Positions 35,324-44,880 are shown, counted from the stretch's first letter. The stretch: DNA of 64,000 nucleotides from Thermus sp. LT1-2-5 (GCF_040363165.1 NZ_BSRG01000009.1:1-64000), one strand, 5' to 3'. Notes: generated by a model from the sequence alone, not told the origin. Numbers and translations: made by a program.

Positions 35324-35767
35324 GTGCTCCTTTCCACCCCCCTAGGCCCCCTTTGGCTGGAGGTTTCCCCCGTGGGGGTGGTCCGCCTCGAGGCCGCCCT
35401 TTTTCCCCGGGGGAAGGAGGCGCGAGGTCCCCTGGCGCAAAAAGTGGAGGAAAGCCTTGCCGCCTACTTTGCCGGGAAGCGCCCGGACTTTCTGGACATC
35501 CCCTTGGACTACACCGGGCTTTCCCCGGCCCGGGCCCGCCTTTACGAAAGGGTGCGCCGCATCCCCTACGGCAAGACCACGAGCTACGGGGCCCTGGCCC
35601 GCGAGCTTGGGCTTTCCCCCCGGGCGGTGGGGGCGGCGCTTCGGGCCTGTCCCTTCTTCCTTCTGGTGCCCGCCCACCGGGTCATCCACCAGGATGGGCG
35701 GCTTGGGGGCTTCGCCGGGCAGGAGGGGCTAAAGCTTTGGCTCCTCCGCTTCGAGGAAGCCCTTTAA
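35324..35767 (+). CDS. atl: Alkyltransferase-like protein (ATL)
   Basis: A 147-residue homologue of O6-alkylguanine-DNA alkyltransferase. The C-terminal domain keeps RVRRIPYGKTTSYGALAREL and the recognition helix region PRAVGAALRACP, but the active-site PCHRV reads VPAHRVIH: cysteine is replaced by alanine. ATL proteins bind and flip alkylated guanine without repairing it and hand it to nucleotide excision repair; T. thermophilus has such a protein with the same Ala. The start GTG follows the SpoIID stop directly. TAA stop overlaps the convergent GH13 stop by four bases. Confidence 0.92.
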   Translation: MLLSTPLGPLWLEVSPVGVVRLEAALFPRGKEARGPLAQKVEESLAAYFAGKRPDFLDIPLDYTGLSPARARLYERVRRIPYGKTTSYGALARELGLSPRAVGAALRACPFFLLVPAHRVIHQDGRLGGFAGQEGLKLWLLRFEEAL

Positions 35768-37191
35768 ACCTCGGTCCAGACCGCCACGGAAAAAGGCGGG
35801 AGCTCGGGGCCGCAAAGCCGTCCTCCCTTGGGGGCGCAAAGAGCGCCCGAGAGGAGGTCCACCGCCTGGGCCCCACGGGGCAGAGCCCCGTGCAGGGGAA
35901 TGTCCTGGCGGAAGGGCTCGGGGGTGGCGTTCACCACCACCAGGTAAGGCCCACGGGTGAAGGCCAGGTGCCCGTCCACGGCGTAGACCCGCCCGTAAGG
36001 GGCGGTGCGCAGCTCAGGATGCTCCCGGCGCAGGCGGGCCAGCCGCCGCACCGCCTCCCGTAGGGGCCTTTTCCAAACCGCTTCCGCCCACACCATGCCG
36101 CCCCGGTTTTCCGGGTCGTGGCCGCCTTCCATGCCGATCTCCTCCCCGTAGTAGACCGTGGGGTTGCCGGGGAGGAGGAAGAGGAGGGAAAGGGCGAGCT
36201 TGGCCCGCTCCAGGCTTCCCCTAAGGAGGGTGAGCAGGCGGGGGGTGTCGTGGGAGGTGAGGAGGTTCATCTGGGCCCGCACCACCTCGGGACGGTAGCG
36301 GGCAAACAGGTTTTCCAGGCGGTGGCTAAAGGCCAGGGCTTGCAGGGGTTCTATGCGGCCCAGGCCGCTTCTTCCCGCCAGTTCCTGGTCCAGGGCTTCC
36401 CCCCCCACGAAGCCTAAAACGGCCCTGCTCAAGGGGTAGTTCATGGTGGCGTCAAACATGTCCCCCTGGAGCCAAAAGTCTGCCTCCTCCCAGATCTCCC
36501 CCACCAGGTAGGCCTCGGGGTTCGCCCCCTTGACCCGCCTGCGGAAGGCCCGCCAGAACTCTGGGTCCTGGATTTCGTTGGGCACGTCCAGCCGCCAGCC
36601 ATCGGCCCCAAAGCGGATCCAGTACTCGGCCACGGACAAGAGGTACTCCCGCACCGCCGGGGTTTCCACCTTGAGCTTGGGGAGCTCGGGGTTGCCCCAC
36701 CAAGCCTCATAGTTGGGGTTAGGGCCGTAGGCGTTTAAGGGGAACCCCCGTACGTGGTACCAGTCCCGGTAGGGGCTATGCTCCCCGTTTTCCAAAAGGT
36801 GTTGGAAGGCGAAGAAGCCCCGGCCCGTGTGGTTGAAGACCCCGTCCAGAATGACCCTTATCCCGTGGGCGTGGGCCACCTCCAGGAGGTGGCGGAGCGC
36901 GGCGTTCCCCCCCAGGAGGGGATCTACCTGGAAATAGTCCACGGTGTGGTAGCGGTGGTTGGCGGTGGAGGTGAAGATGGGGTTGAGGTAGATGGCCTCC
37001 ACCCCGAGCTCCACCAGGTAGGGGATCTTCTCCGCCACCCCCCAAAGGGTTCCCCCTTTGAAGCCCCTTAGGGTGGGCGGGGTTTCCCAGGGCTCCAGGG
37101 GCCCTGCGGGGGCGGGTTTGCCCGGGGGTCCTGCACGAAAGAAGCGGTCGGGGAAGATTTGATAGAAAAATGCGCCCTCGTACCAGGCCAC
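35764..37191 (-). CDS. Cytosolic GH13 maltodextrin-degrading enzyme
   Basis: A 475-residue alpha-amylase-family enzyme without signal peptide. GH13 regions: IRVILDGVFNHTG, FGADGWRLDVPNEI (nucleophile Asp), YLVGEIWEE (acid/base Glu) and LLTSHDTPRLLT. The opening YEGAFFYQIFPDRFF is typical of cyclomaltodextrinase/neopullulanase or alpha-glucosidase-like enzymes that process imported maltodextrins. The start was set at GTG 37191 because TACACT lies seven bases before it; the 13 codons upstream would be within the promoter. It may work with the secreted GH13 enzyme at 16311. Confidence 0.85.
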   Translation of the reverse strand: MAWYEGAFFYQIFPDRFFRAGPPGKPAPAGPLEPWETPPTLRGFKGGTLWGVAEKIPYLVELGVEAIYLNPIFTSTANHRYHTVDYFQVDPLLGGNAALRHLLEVAHAHGIRVILDGVFNHTGRGFFAFQHLLENGEHSPYRDWYHVRGFPLNAYGPNPNYEAWWGNPELPKLKVETPAVREYLLSVAEYWIRFGADGWRLDVPNEIQDPEFWRAFRRRVKGANPEAYLVGEIWEEADFWLQGDMFDATMNYPLSRAVLGFVGGEALDQELAGRSGLGRIEPLQALAFSHRLENLFARYRPEVVRAQMNLLTSHDTPRLLTLLRGSLERAKLALSLLFLLPGNPTVYYGEEIGMEGGHDPENRGGMVWAEAVWKRPLREAVRRLARLRREHPELRTAPYGRVYAVDGHLAFTRGPYLVVVNATPEPFRQDIPLHGALPRGAQAVDLLSGALCAPKGGRLCGPELPPFSVAVWTEV

Positions 37192-37198
37192 GGGCTCA

Positions 37199-37204
37199 AG
37201 TGTA
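37199..37204 (-). promoter_or_regulatory. Leaderless -10 of the cytosolic GH13 gene
   Basis: TACACT on the minus strand, seven bases before GTG 37191. It shares an 83-base intergenic region with the divergent gmk promoter. Confidence 0.55.
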
Positions 37205-37238
37205 CCACGGGCGAAAGGTGCCCAGATCACAAAAATCC

Positions 37239-37268
37239 TTGCCCCCGGGCCCAGGGTTCTGGTATCCT
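37239..37268 (+). promoter_or_regulatory. Promoter of the gmk operon
   Basis: TTGCCC (37239-37244), an 18-base spacer and TATCCT (37263-37268), six bases before GTG 37275: a leaderless start. Confidence 0.6.
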
Positions 37269-37274
37269 CCCGGG

Positions 37275-37946
37275 GTGAAGGCCATGCGGGGCCGCCTTTT
37301 CGTCATGACCGGGGCTAGCGGGGTGGGGAAGGGCACGGTGCGGGCTAAGGTGCTGGAGCGGACCCGCCTCTTCTACTCCATCTCCATGACCACCCGTCCA
37401 CCCCGCCCTGGGGAGCGGGACGGGGTGGACTACTACTTCGTGGACCGCCCCACCTTTGAGGCGCTCCTGAACCAAGACGGCTTCCTGGAGCACGCCGAGT
37501 ACGTGGGCTACCTCTACGGCACCCCCAAGGCCCCGGTGGAGCGGGCCCTGGCCCGGGGAGAGGATGTCCTTCTGGAGATCGAGGTGCAAGGGGCCTTGCA
37601 GGTGCGCAAGAAGGTGCCGGAGGCGGTCCTCATCTTCCTCCTTCCCCCATCCCTTTCCGAGCTCAAGCGCCGGTTGGTCTACCGGGGTAAGGATAGCCCC
37701 GAGAAGATCGCCAAGCGCTTGGCGCAGGCGGAGTGGGAGATCCAAAACGCCCACCTCTTCGACTACGTGGTAGTGAACGACGTTCTGGAGGAGGCGGTGG
37801 CGGATTTTTTGGCCATCCTCACCGCCGAACGGCGGCGTACCGACCGGATGGCCTGGGCCCTCAACAAGGCCCTGGAGCGGGACCCTGACCTGGAAAGCGA
37901 GCTGGAGGAAATCCTGAGGAGGAACCATGGCGGAACCGGGCATTGA
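37275..37946 (+). CDS. gmk: Guanylate kinase
   Basis: Guanylate kinase (223 residues) phosphorylates GMP to GDP. The P-loop [17 protein letters not shown] and the GMP site [20 protein letters not shown] are intact, with the LID region [17 protein letters not shown]. The GTG start, giving [13 protein letters not shown], is set by the promoter six bases upstream; the ATG four codons in is the alternative. It overlaps rpoZ by 20 bases. Confidence 0.96.
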   Translation: MKAMRGRLFVMTGASGVGKGTVRAKVLERTRLFYSISMTTRPPRPGERDGVDYYFVDRPTFEALLNQDGFLEHAEYVGYLYGTPKAPVERALARGEDVLLEIEVQGALQVRKKVPEAVLIFLLPPSLSELKRRLVYRGKDSPEKIAKRLAQAEWEIQNAHLFDYVVVNDVLEEAVADFLAILTAERRRTDRMAWALNKALERDPDLESELEEILRRNHGGTGH

Positions 37947-38226
37947 CAAGCTTCTGAGCATGGTGGATTCCAAGTATCGGCTCACCGTGGTGGTGGCCAA
38001 GCGGGCGCAGCAGCTTTTGCGCCACCGCTTTAAAAACACGGTGCTGGAGCCGGAGGAAAGGCCCAAGATGCGGACCCTCGAGGGCCTCTTCGACGACCCC
38101 AACCCCGTGACCTGGGCCATGAAGGAGCTCCACACCGGCCGCTTGGTGTTCGGGGAGAACCTGGTCCCCGAGGACCGCCTGCAGAAGGAGATGGAACGGC
38201 TCTATCCCGTGGAAGAGGAGGCCTAG
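37927..38226 (+). CDS. rpoZ: RNA polymerase omega subunit
   Basis: Omega (99 residues) helps fold beta-prime. It reads [20 protein letters not shown], then [19 protein letters not shown], as in the T. thermophilus polymerase structures. gmk-rpoZ-coaBC is a widespread arrangement. The stop is directly followed by the coaBC start. Confidence 0.97.
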   Translation: MAEPGIDKLLSMVDSKYRLTVVVAKRAQQLLRHRFKNTVLEPEERPKMRTLEGLFDDPNPVTWAMKELHTGRLVFGENLVPEDRLQKEMERLYPVEEEA

Positions 38227-39417
38227 ATGGCCCGGGTCCTGGTGGCGGCGAGCGGAGGGGTGGCGGCCATCAAGGTGCCCCACCTCCTCCGCCTCCTCCG
38301 CCAGGCGGGGCACGAGGTGCGGGTCCTGGCCACCCCCCGGGCCCTGGCCTTCGTCACCCCCCTTTCGTTGGCGGTGGCCGCCGGGGGCGAGGTGGCCACG
38401 GAGGAGGCGTGGTTCCAGCCCCATGGCCGCGCCCTCCACATAGAGCTCGCCCGCTTTGCCGAGGTGGTCCTGGTGGCCCCCGCCACCACCGACGCCCTGG
38501 CCAAGGCCGCCTTGGGCCTGGCGGATGACCTCCTTTCCGCCACCCTCCTGGCCGGGGCCAAGCGGGTGGCCTGGGCCCCAGCCATGAACGAGGCCATGTG
38601 GCTTGCCCCTCAGACCCAGGGCCATGTGGAGCGGCTCAAGGCCTTGGGCCATGCCTTTTTTGGCCCCGCCTACGGCCCCTTGGCCGCGGTGGGGGAGGGG
38701 GAAGGCTTGGGGCGGATGCTGGAGCCTGAGGAGCTGGTGGCGCGCTTGGAGGCCCTCCTTACCCCCAAGGACCTTCAGGGCCTGAAGCTCCTGGTTTCCG
38801 CTGGGCCCACTCGAGAGTACCTGGACCCGGTGCGCTTCCTCTCCAACCCCTCCTCGGGGCGCATGGGCTACGCCGTGGCCGAGGCCGCCCGGGATAGGGG
38901 GGCGGAGGTGGTCTTGGTTTCCGGCCCCACCGCTCTCCCAGACCCTTGGGGGGTCCAGGTGGTGCGGGTGGAAAGCGCCTTGGAGATGCGGGAGGCTATT
39001 TTGGCCCACTACCCTTGGGCCGAGGCTGTGGTCATGGCGGCGGCGGTGGCCGACTACCGCCCCGAGACCACCCTGGCCGACAAGGAGCCCAAGGTGGAGG
39101 CGAGCCGGGTCCTGCGCCTGGTGCCCAACCCCGATATCCTCAAGGAGCTTGGAGAACGCAAGGGAAAGAGGGTTCTGGTGGGCTTCGCCATGGAAACCCA
39201 AGAGGGTCTGGAGCGGGCTCGGGGGAAGCTAGAGCGCAAGAACCTGGACCTCATCGTCCTCAACTGGGTGAACCGGGAGGGGGTGGGCTTCGGCAGCCCG
39301 GAAAACGAGGTGGTCCTCCTCCTTCGGGATGGGCGGGTCCTAGAGCTTCCCCGGATGCCCAAGCGCCAGGTGGCCCACCGTATACTGGATTTCGTCAGGG
39401 AGTTTTGGAAAGCCTAA
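38227..39417 (+). CDS. coaBC: Bifunctional CoaBC (phosphopantothenoylcysteine synthase/decarboxylase)
   Basis: A 396-residue fusion for two steps of coenzyme A synthesis. The N-terminal flavin domain (CoaC) has [40 protein letters not shown] and APAMNEAMW; the usual PASANT motif is altered to PATTDA. The C-terminal CoaB domain starts near residue 185 with [20 protein letters not shown] and [13 protein letters not shown] and includes VGFAMETQ. The start is directly after the rpoZ stop. Confidence 0.95.
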   Translation: MARVLVAASGGVAAIKVPHLLRLLRQAGHEVRVLATPRALAFVTPLSLAVAAGGEVATEEAWFQPHGRALHIELARFAEVVLVAPATTDALAKAALGLADDLLSATLLAGAKRVAWAPAMNEAMWLAPQTQGHVERLKALGHAFFGPAYGPLAAVGEGEGLGRMLEPEELVARLEALLTPKDLQGLKLLVSAGPTREYLDPVRFLSNPSSGRMGYAVAEAARDRGAEVVLVSGPTALPDPWGVQVVRVESALEMREAILAHYPWAEAVVMAAAVADYRPETTLADKEPKVEASRVLRLVPNPDILKELGERKGKRVLVGFAMETQEGLERARGKLERKNLDLIVLNWVNREGVGFGSPENEVVLLLRDGRVLELPRMPKRQVAHRILDFVREFWKA

Positions 39418-39428
39418 ACGGGGTGGAT

Positions 39429-39914
39429 ATGCGCAGCAAGGCCGAGCGGCACCGCGCCATACAGGAAATCGTGAGCCGGGAGGAGATCGGTACCCAGAAA
39501 GAGCTGGTGGAGCGCCTGCGTCAGTTGGGCTTTGAGGTGACCCAGGCCACGGTGAGCCGGGACATCGCCGAGCTCCGCCTGGCCCGCATCGCCTTGGGCA
39601 AGGGGCGGCACAAGTACGCTCTGCCTTCGGTGGAGCTTCCCGAGGACGTCTACGAGGAACTCAAGCGGCAGTTTGGCCTCTTCGTCAAGGACGTGGACCG
39701 GGGGGGGAACATCCTGGTGGTGAAAACCGCCGAGGGGCACGCCTCGGGAATCGCCCTTCTCTTGGACCGCCTCAAGCGGGACGAGATCGTGGGCACCCTG
39801 GCGGGCGAGGACACCATCTTGGTGGTGGGCCGGAGCGAAGAGGAGGCCAAGGCTCTGGAAGAAGAGCTCGGGGAGCTTCTCTTGGCGGGAAGGGCCATTA
39901 AGGGAGGGGCTTAG
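39429..39914 (+). CDS. argR: Arginine repressor ArgR
   Basis: ArgR (161 residues), the hexameric arginine-responsive repressor. The N-terminal winged helix contains [20 protein letters not shown] and [10 protein letters not shown]; the C-terminal arginine-binding domain has [25 protein letters not shown] 39429 gives [14 protein letters not shown] as usual. It lies 11 bases after coaBC. It could contribute to control of lysine/arginine genes such as lysJ-lysK (inference), although ARG-box sites were not identified. Confidence 0.93.
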   Translation: MRSKAERHRAIQEIVSREEIGTQKELVERLRQLGFEVTQATVSRDIAELRLARIALGKGRHKYALPSVELPEDVYEELKRQFGLFVKDVDRGGNILVVKTAEGHASGIALLLDRLKRDEIVGTLAGEDTILVVGRSEEEAKALEEELGELLLAGRAIKGGA

Positions 39915-39930
39915 CGCTTTAGGGTATAAC

Positions 39931-40542
39931 GTGATAGAACTCTTCCTGAAGTCCTTCCTCACCCTCTTCGTGGTCATGGACCCGGTGGGGCTCGTCCCGG
40001 TGTTCTTGGCCTTGGCGGGGGACCGCCCCCCAAAAAAGCAAGCCCAGATTGCGGGGAGGGCGGTGCTGGTGGCGGGGGGGCTTCTTGTGGCCTTTTTCTT
40101 TTTCGGAAGGGGGCTTTTGGCCCATCTGGGGATTAGCCTCGAGGCCTTGCGCATCGCCGGGGGGATCCTCCTCTTCCGCATCGCCACCGATATGGTCTTC
40201 GCCCACCACGAGCGGGAAACCGAGGAGGAGAAGGACGAGGCCCTGGTCCGGGCCGATATCTCCGTCTTTCCCCTGGCCATCCCCCTCATCGCCGGGCCCG
40301 GGGCCTTGGCCAGCGTCCTCATCCTGGGGGGGGAGGCCCGGGGGGTGGTGGGGGGATGGGCGGTGGTCCTCTTTAGCGCTTTCTTGGTCCTCCTCTTGGC
40401 CTATATCTTCTTGCGGGCCGCTGCCGGGGTGCGCCGGGCCCTGGGGCGCACCGGCGTGAACGTGGTGACCCGGGTCCTGGGCCTATTGCTCGCCGCCCTT
40501 GCGGTGCAGTACGTGGCTGATGGGGTCAAGGGCCTCCTTTAG
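39931..40542 (+). CDS. MarC-family integral membrane protein
   Basis: A 203-residue protein with six hydrophobic helices and the MarC/NAAT pattern: LTLFVVMDPVGLVPVFLALA near the start and FPLAIPLIAGPGALASVLIL in the middle. A charged loop (HHERETEEEKDEALVRAD) separates the two halves. Function is unknown; despite the name there is no sound link to multiple antibiotic resistance. GTG start. Its 3' end overlaps the convergent GGDEF gene by 17 bases. Confidence 0.85.
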   Translation: MIELFLKSFLTLFVVMDPVGLVPVFLALAGDRPPKKQAQIAGRAVLVAGGLLVAFFFFGRGLLAHLGISLEALRIAGGILLFRIATDMVFAHHERETEEEKDEALVRADISVFPLAIPLIAGPGALASVLILGGEARGVVGGWAVVLFSAFLVLLLAYIFLRAAAGVRRALGRTGVNVVTRVLGLLLAALAVQYVADGVKGLL

Positions 40543-41692
40543 CCCGGTACATGCGGCGGTCCGCTTCCTGCAAAAGCGCTTCCAGATCGCCCTCTTCCGC
40601 CCTTACCCCGCCCGCCGCCACCCCGTAGGGCAGGCTTTGCCGCACGCGGGCGATGAGGGAAGGGATCTCCTCCTCGCTCAGGCCCAAGTGGAGGCTCACG
40701 AACTCATCTCCTCCCACCCGAAAGGCCAGGTCCCGGCGGCGGGAAAAGTGCTTCAAGGCCTGGGCCAGGGCCTTCAGGGCCCGGTCCCCGGCGGCGTGCC
40801 CTTCCCGGTCGTTCAGGGCCTTGAGGCCGTTGAGGTCCCAGTAGATGAGGGCCAGGGGCTCCCCTAGGGCTTTGGCCTCGGACAGGAGCTCCGGGAAGGC
40901 CACCTCCAGGGCCCGCCGATTCCCCAAGCCGGTGAGGGGGTCGGTGCGGGCCGCCGCTTCCAGGGCCTGGCGCTCCTTTAGGGCCTTGAGGAGGAGGGCG
41001 GCTTCCAAGGCGAAGGCCTGGGCCAGCTCCAGGGAAAGCGGGGTAAAGGCCTCGGGGTCGTGGAAGTTGTCCAGGTTCATGGCCGCCAGCACTTCCCCTT
41101 CCAGGACGATGGGCAGGCCCAAGGTGGCCTGGATCTCCAGGAGGCGGCCGTGTTCGAAGAAAGCGGGGCGGGCCTCCACGGTGCTCAGGCTAGAGAGGTG
41201 GCGGATCTCCGCTCCTTTGAGCACCCGGGGACGGCCCTTGAGCCAGTTGTCCACGCCAAGCCCATACCAGGCAAGCTCTTCCTCTAAGGAGGTGCGAGCC
41301 CCCAGGAGGGCTTCGGAAAACCCCTCCTGGGCTACCAGGTGGAAATACCCTCCCTCCCGGAGGAGGATGCTTCCCGCCTCCGCCCCGGGCACCACCGCCA
41401 CCGCCTCCTGGATGAGGTCCTGCAAAAGCCCTTCCGGCTCCTCGTGCTGCAAAAGCCCCCGCAAGACCTTTAAAAGCCCGGTGTAGGCCCTTGCCTGGAT
41501 GGAAAGGTCCGTGGTGTCTAGAAGGAGGAGGTAGGTGCCTTCCGGGGCGGGCAGGCGGGCCACCCGGTAGGTCTTTTCCCCGTGGACCAAGATGTCCCCT
41601 TGGGGCACGGGAAGGCCTTGCGCCAGGGCGTTTCCCTCCACCCCGGTGTCCGTGAGGAGAAAAACCGGGTACGGGGCTTCTAAAGGGTTCAT
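40526..41692 (-). CDS. GAF-GGDEF diguanylate cyclase
   Basis: A 388-residue cytosolic protein. After about 75 residues of PAS-like or unassigned sequence there is a GAF domain (about 85-225), a linker, and a GGDEF domain (about 230-388) with DPLTGLGNRRALEVAF and an intact FRVGGDEFVSLHLG. Five residues before GGDEF stands RRRD, a complete RxxD inhibitory site, so product feedback is likely. It should make cyclic di-GMP in response to a GAF ligand. The start overlaps the recN stop by four bases. Confidence 0.9.
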   Translation of the reverse strand: MNPLEAPYPVFLLTDTGVEGNALAQGLPVPQGDILVHGEKTYRVARLPAPEGTYLLLLDTTDLSIQARAYTGLLKVLRGLLQHEEPEGLLQDLIQEAVAVVPGAEAGSILLREGGYFHLVAQEGFSEALLGARTSLEEELAWYGLGVDNWLKGRPRVLKGAEIRHLSSLSTVEARPAFFEHGRLLEIQATLGLPIVLEGEVLAAMNLDNFHDPEAFTPLSLELAQAFALEAALLLKALKERQALEAAARTDPLTGLGNRRALEVAFPELLSEAKALGEPLALIYWDLNGLKALNDREGHAAGDRALKALAQALKHFSRRRDLAFRVGGDEFVSLHLGLSEEEIPSLIARVRQSLPYGVAAGGVRAEEGDLEALLQEADRRMYRAKGGP

Positions 41693-43251
41693 CCGGCCTC
41701 CAAGAGCAAGCGGGCGTGGGAGAGGGCGGCCTCGGTGTACTGGCCGGAAAGGAGGCGGGCCAGCTCCCGTACCCGCGCCTCGCCTTGTAGCACCTCCACC
41801 CGCACCTCGCTTCCTTCCTTCACCACCTTTAGGTGGCGGTGGGCCCGGGCGGCCACCTGGGGCAGGTGGGTCACCACCAGCACCTGCCGCTTCTCCCCCA
41901 GGCGGGCCAAGCGTTCCGCCAGCTTCCAGGCGGTTTCCCCCCCCACCCCAGCGTCCATCTCGTCAAAGACCACGGTGGGGGCCTCCGCCCCGGTGAGGAG
42001 GGCGAGGGCCAAGGCGATGCGGGAAAGCTCCCCGCCGCTGGCGGCGGAAAGGGGGGAAAGGGGCAGGTGCGGGCTTGCGGCAAAGCGGAAGGCCACCTCC
42101 TCCAGGCCGAAGGGTCCGGGTTCGGGCAAGGGGGTGAAGGCCACCTGGAAGCGGGCCTGGGGAAGCCCCAAGGCGGCAAGCTCCTCGGCCATGGCCTCTT
42201 CCAGCCCCTTGGCCGCCTCCCGCCGGGCTTCGCCCAAGGCTTCCCCCGCTCTCCAAAGGGCCTCTTCCGCCGCCTCGAGGGCCTGCTCAAGGTCCTGTAG
42301 GCGCGCTTCCCCTCCTTCCAGAGTGGCCAGCTCCGCCTCGGCCCGCTCCCCGTGGGCTAGGACGTCTTCCAGGGTGGGGCCGTACTTGCGCTTGAGGCGC
42401 TCCAGGAGGGCCAGGCGCTCCTCCAACTGGGCAAGCCGGCCGGGGTCGGCCTCGAGGCCCTCCAGATACCCCTCAAGCTCCCGCGCCACCGCCTCCGCGC
42501 CCTCTAATGCGGTTTCCAGGTCCCTGGCCAGGGCTTCCAGGTCCGGGTCGTACCGCCCTCCTTGGCGCAGTTCCCGCACGGCGCCCTCCAAGGGGGAAAG
42601 CCCCTCCTCCGCCAGGAAGGCATAGGCCCTCCCCGCCCGTTCCCGAAGGGTTTCCAGGTGCCGCAGGCGCCGGGCTTCCTCCTCTAGCTCGAGGTCTTCC
42701 CCAGGGCGGGGCTTGGCCGCCTGGATCTCCCGCAGTTGGAAGCGCAGGAGGTCTTCCCGCTCGCTTTTCGCCCTAAGGGCTTCCTCCAGGGCCCGCTTCT
42801 CGCCGAGGAGGGTCTGGTAGCGCGCGTAGGCCTCCCGGTAGGCCTGAAGGGGGTGGGAGGGCAACAGGGCGTCCAGGAGCTCCCGCTGCCGCTTAGGGGA
42901 GAGGAGGGCCAAGGCGGCGTGCTGGACGTGGAGGGAAAGCCAGCGCTCCGCTTCCTCCTGAAGCTCCTTAAGGCTCACCACCTCCCCGTCTATGCGGGGT
43001 GTGGAGCGGGCCCCCACCCGGCGGGAAAGAACCCGCTCCTCTTCCCCCTGGAAGAAGGCGGTGACGAGGAGGCTATCCCCATAAGGCCCGATGAGCCCCT
43101 CGGCCCGCTCCCCCAAGAGGAGGGCCAAGGCGTCCACCAGAAGGCTCTTGCCTGCCCCCGTTTCCCCGGTGAGGACGTTGAGCCCTGGGGAAAGCTCCAG
43201 GGTAGCCTCGCGGATGGCGGCGAGGTTGCGCACCTCGAGGCGTACGAGCAT
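41689..43251 (-). CDS. recN: DNA repair protein RecN
   Basis: A 520-residue SMC-like ATPase acting in double-strand break repair. Walker A is LTGETGAGKSLLVDALALLL near residue 30, followed by a long coiled coil (about 150-350); the ABC signature is SAASGGELSRIALALALLTG and Walker B TVVFDEMDAGVGG, with VVTHLPQVAA as the switch histidine. Somewhat shorter than the 550-residue norm because of the coiled coil. Coupled to the downstream GGDEF gene. Confidence 0.95.
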   Translation of the reverse strand: MLVRLEVRNLAAIREATLELSPGLNVLTGETGAGKSLLVDALALLLGERAEGLIGPYGDSLLVTAFFQGEEERVLSRRVGARSTPRIDGEVVSLKELQEEAERWLSLHVQHAALALLSPKRQRELLDALLPSHPLQAYREAYARYQTLLGEKRALEEALRAKSEREDLLRFQLREIQAAKPRPGEDLELEEEARRLRHLETLRERAGRAYAFLAEEGLSPLEGAVRELRQGGRYDPDLEALARDLETALEGAEAVARELEGYLEGLEADPGRLAQLEERLALLERLKRKYGPTLEDVLAHGERAEAELATLEGGEARLQDLEQALEAAEEALWRAGEALGEARREAAKGLEEAMAEELAALGLPQARFQVAFTPLPEPGPFGLEEVAFRFAASPHLPLSPLSAASGGELSRIALALALLTGAEAPTVVFDEMDAGVGGETAWKLAERLARLGEKRQVLVVTHLPQVAARAHRHLKVVKEGSEVRVEVLQGEARVRELARLLSGQYTEAALSHARLLLEAG

Positions 43252-43278
43252 CTTCCCCTATTGTAAGGAAAGCCAGGT

Positions 43279-44868
43279 CTAGGCTAGGGTTATTCGGTCC
43301 CGCCCGGACTCTTTAGCCCGAAGAAGGGCGTAGTCGGCCTTTAAGAACCACTCTTCCACTTCTTCTTTCCCCTGGGGTACTTTTCCCCCTGCTATACCCG
43401 CGGAAAGGGTAAGGGGATAAGGAATAGGGTCCACCTTTTGGGCGCGGAAGCGGGACCGAATGCGCTCCACCACCTCCTTGGTAGCTCGCTGGTCCGCCCC
43501 ATACAGGAGCAGAAGGAATTCTTCCCCGCCATAGCGTACCGCTAAGTCTTCCCGGCGGAGGTCCTCTTGGAGGATGCGGCCAAGGACTTTGAGCACCTGA
43601 TCTCCCACGGGGTGGCCGAAGGAGTCGTTGATGCGTTTAAAATGGTCTATATCCAGCAAAGCCACGCTTAGAGGGGTATGGTAGCGTTGTGTCAGGGCAA
43701 GAAGCTTGGGAAGCTCGGCCTCGAGGCCCCGGCGGTTCAGAAGTCCAGTGAGGGGGTCTGTAAGCGCTAAGGTCCCCCACTCCACCTGCCTGAGCACTTG
43801 ACGAAGCCGTTCACCCAAAAGAGAAAGTAGACCTTCGGGAACAGGTTCCGTAGGGGGTTTCTGCAAAAATAGGTAGGCCGCCTCCCCGTTCATGGGCACT
43901 TTCAGGCTATGCGGGGTGCGCTGGCCCACGAGCCCTCGCCTCCCTTGCACCTCGAGGCCTACCGCCTCAGGGATCAAGGTGCGCGTGGCCTCCAAGGCGC
44001 TCAAGAGGGCGGCTTCGGGACTCAAGGTCTGGGTTATTCTCGGCGAAAGGCGGGCAAGTTCGCCTAAGAACCGCATCCAACGTGCGTTTTTCTCCTCCGT
44101 GCGTCTCCATTCTAGATGGAGCGCGTAGAGTAAGCCCAAAGCCCCTACGACCCCTCCGTACAGGACCAGGATGCGGGTTATCAGCGGGATGGTTTCCGAG
44201 AAGATCAGGAACGGAAAAATGACGAGCCCAGTGAAGGCGAGGGCTTGGGAGGGGAAGGAGATATTTTCCCAAGACCTTGCGCCCAGACCGATCAGGAGGT
44301 ATCCCATGCTCTGGGCAGAGTGGAGGGGAGGGCCACCTTGGCTCTCTGTGTAGACGGAGGCCATGGCCTCGAGGAGGACGAGAAAAAAACCCACACCCCA
44401 TAAGGACGTTTCATCGGGGGCTTTCTGGAAAAGCACCTCCAAACGGGGTAGGAGCAAGAGGAAAAGGACGATGTTCCACGCCGTGTAAAGAGAGCTTGAG
44501 CCAAATCCTTCTTGGACTAGGGCCTCGAGGCCCAATAACACAAGGGGAAGTAGGAAAAGCGTTAGGCGTGGAGGGCGGCTAGGTGCCTTTAGAACGGCGA
44601 GGGTTAGCGCTAAGTACCCCAGGAAATCCAGTATTACCCTTAAAACAAGGGTCTGAGGGTACTTCGGGGAGTTACCCAGATTCCAAAGGAGGTCATTCAG
44701 GCTCCAAAAGAGGAGGCCAAGGCCCCATAAGGGTTTTCTTTGGGCTAGAAGGTAAACTGTGACACCAAGTTCTATCGCAGGGGCGAGGATGCGTTCACTC
44801 CATGGCGAGGCACTTGGCAACAGGCCAAGAATTACCAGCAATACGAAGCCTAGCCACGGGTGAACCAC
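43279..44868 (-). CDS. Membrane-bound GGDEF diguanylate cyclase
   Basis: A 529-residue protein with about eight to nine hydrophobic helices in the first 270 residues, a GAF-like linker (about 285-360), and a C-terminal GGDEF domain with DPLTGLLNRRGLEAELPKLL and RYGGEEFLLLLYG. RRED, five residues before GGEEF, is an intact inhibitory site. It probably makes cyclic di-GMP in response to a membrane signal. GTG 44868 was chosen because TAAACT lies six bases upstream. Codon use is less G+C-biased than in recN, hinting at a different history. Confidence 0.87.
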   Translation of the reverse strand: MVHPWLGFVLLVILGLLPSASPWSERILAPAIELGVTVYLLAQRKPLWGLGLLFWSLNDLLWNLGNSPKYPQTLVLRVILDFLGYLALTLAVLKAPSRPPRLTLFLLPLVLLGLEALVQEGFGSSSLYTAWNIVLFLLLLPRLEVLFQKAPDETSLWGVGFFLVLLEAMASVYTESQGGPPLHSAQSMGYLLIGLGARSWENISFPSQALAFTGLVIFPFLIFSETIPLITRILVLYGGVVGALGLLYALHLEWRRTEEKNARWMRFLGELARLSPRITQTLSPEAALLSALEATRTLIPEAVGLEVQGRRGLVGQRTPHSLKVPMNGEAAYLFLQKPPTEPVPEGLLSLLGERLRQVLRQVEWGTLALTDPLTGLLNRRGLEAELPKLLALTQRYHTPLSVALLDIDHFKRINDSFGHPVGDQVLKVLGRILQEDLRREDLAVRYGGEEFLLLLYGADQRATKEVVERIRSRFRAQKVDPIPYPLTLSAGIAGGKVPQGKEEVEEWFLKADYALLRAKESGRDRITLA

Positions 44869-44874
44869 GAGCTC

Positions 44875-44880
44875 AGTTTA
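44875..44880 (-). promoter_or_regulatory. Leaderless -10 of the membrane GGDEF gene
   Basis: TAAACT on the minus strand, six bases before GTG 44868. Confidence 0.5.

Noticed and set aside
37861-39201. 446-codon minus-strand open frame opposite rpoZ and coaBC
   Set aside because: Antisense to well-supported genes; composition typical of a shadow frame.
39925-39930. TATAAC directly before the marC GTG as a -10 element
   Set aside because: No space between hexamer and start codon; TAGGGT five bases upstream is possible but too weak to list.
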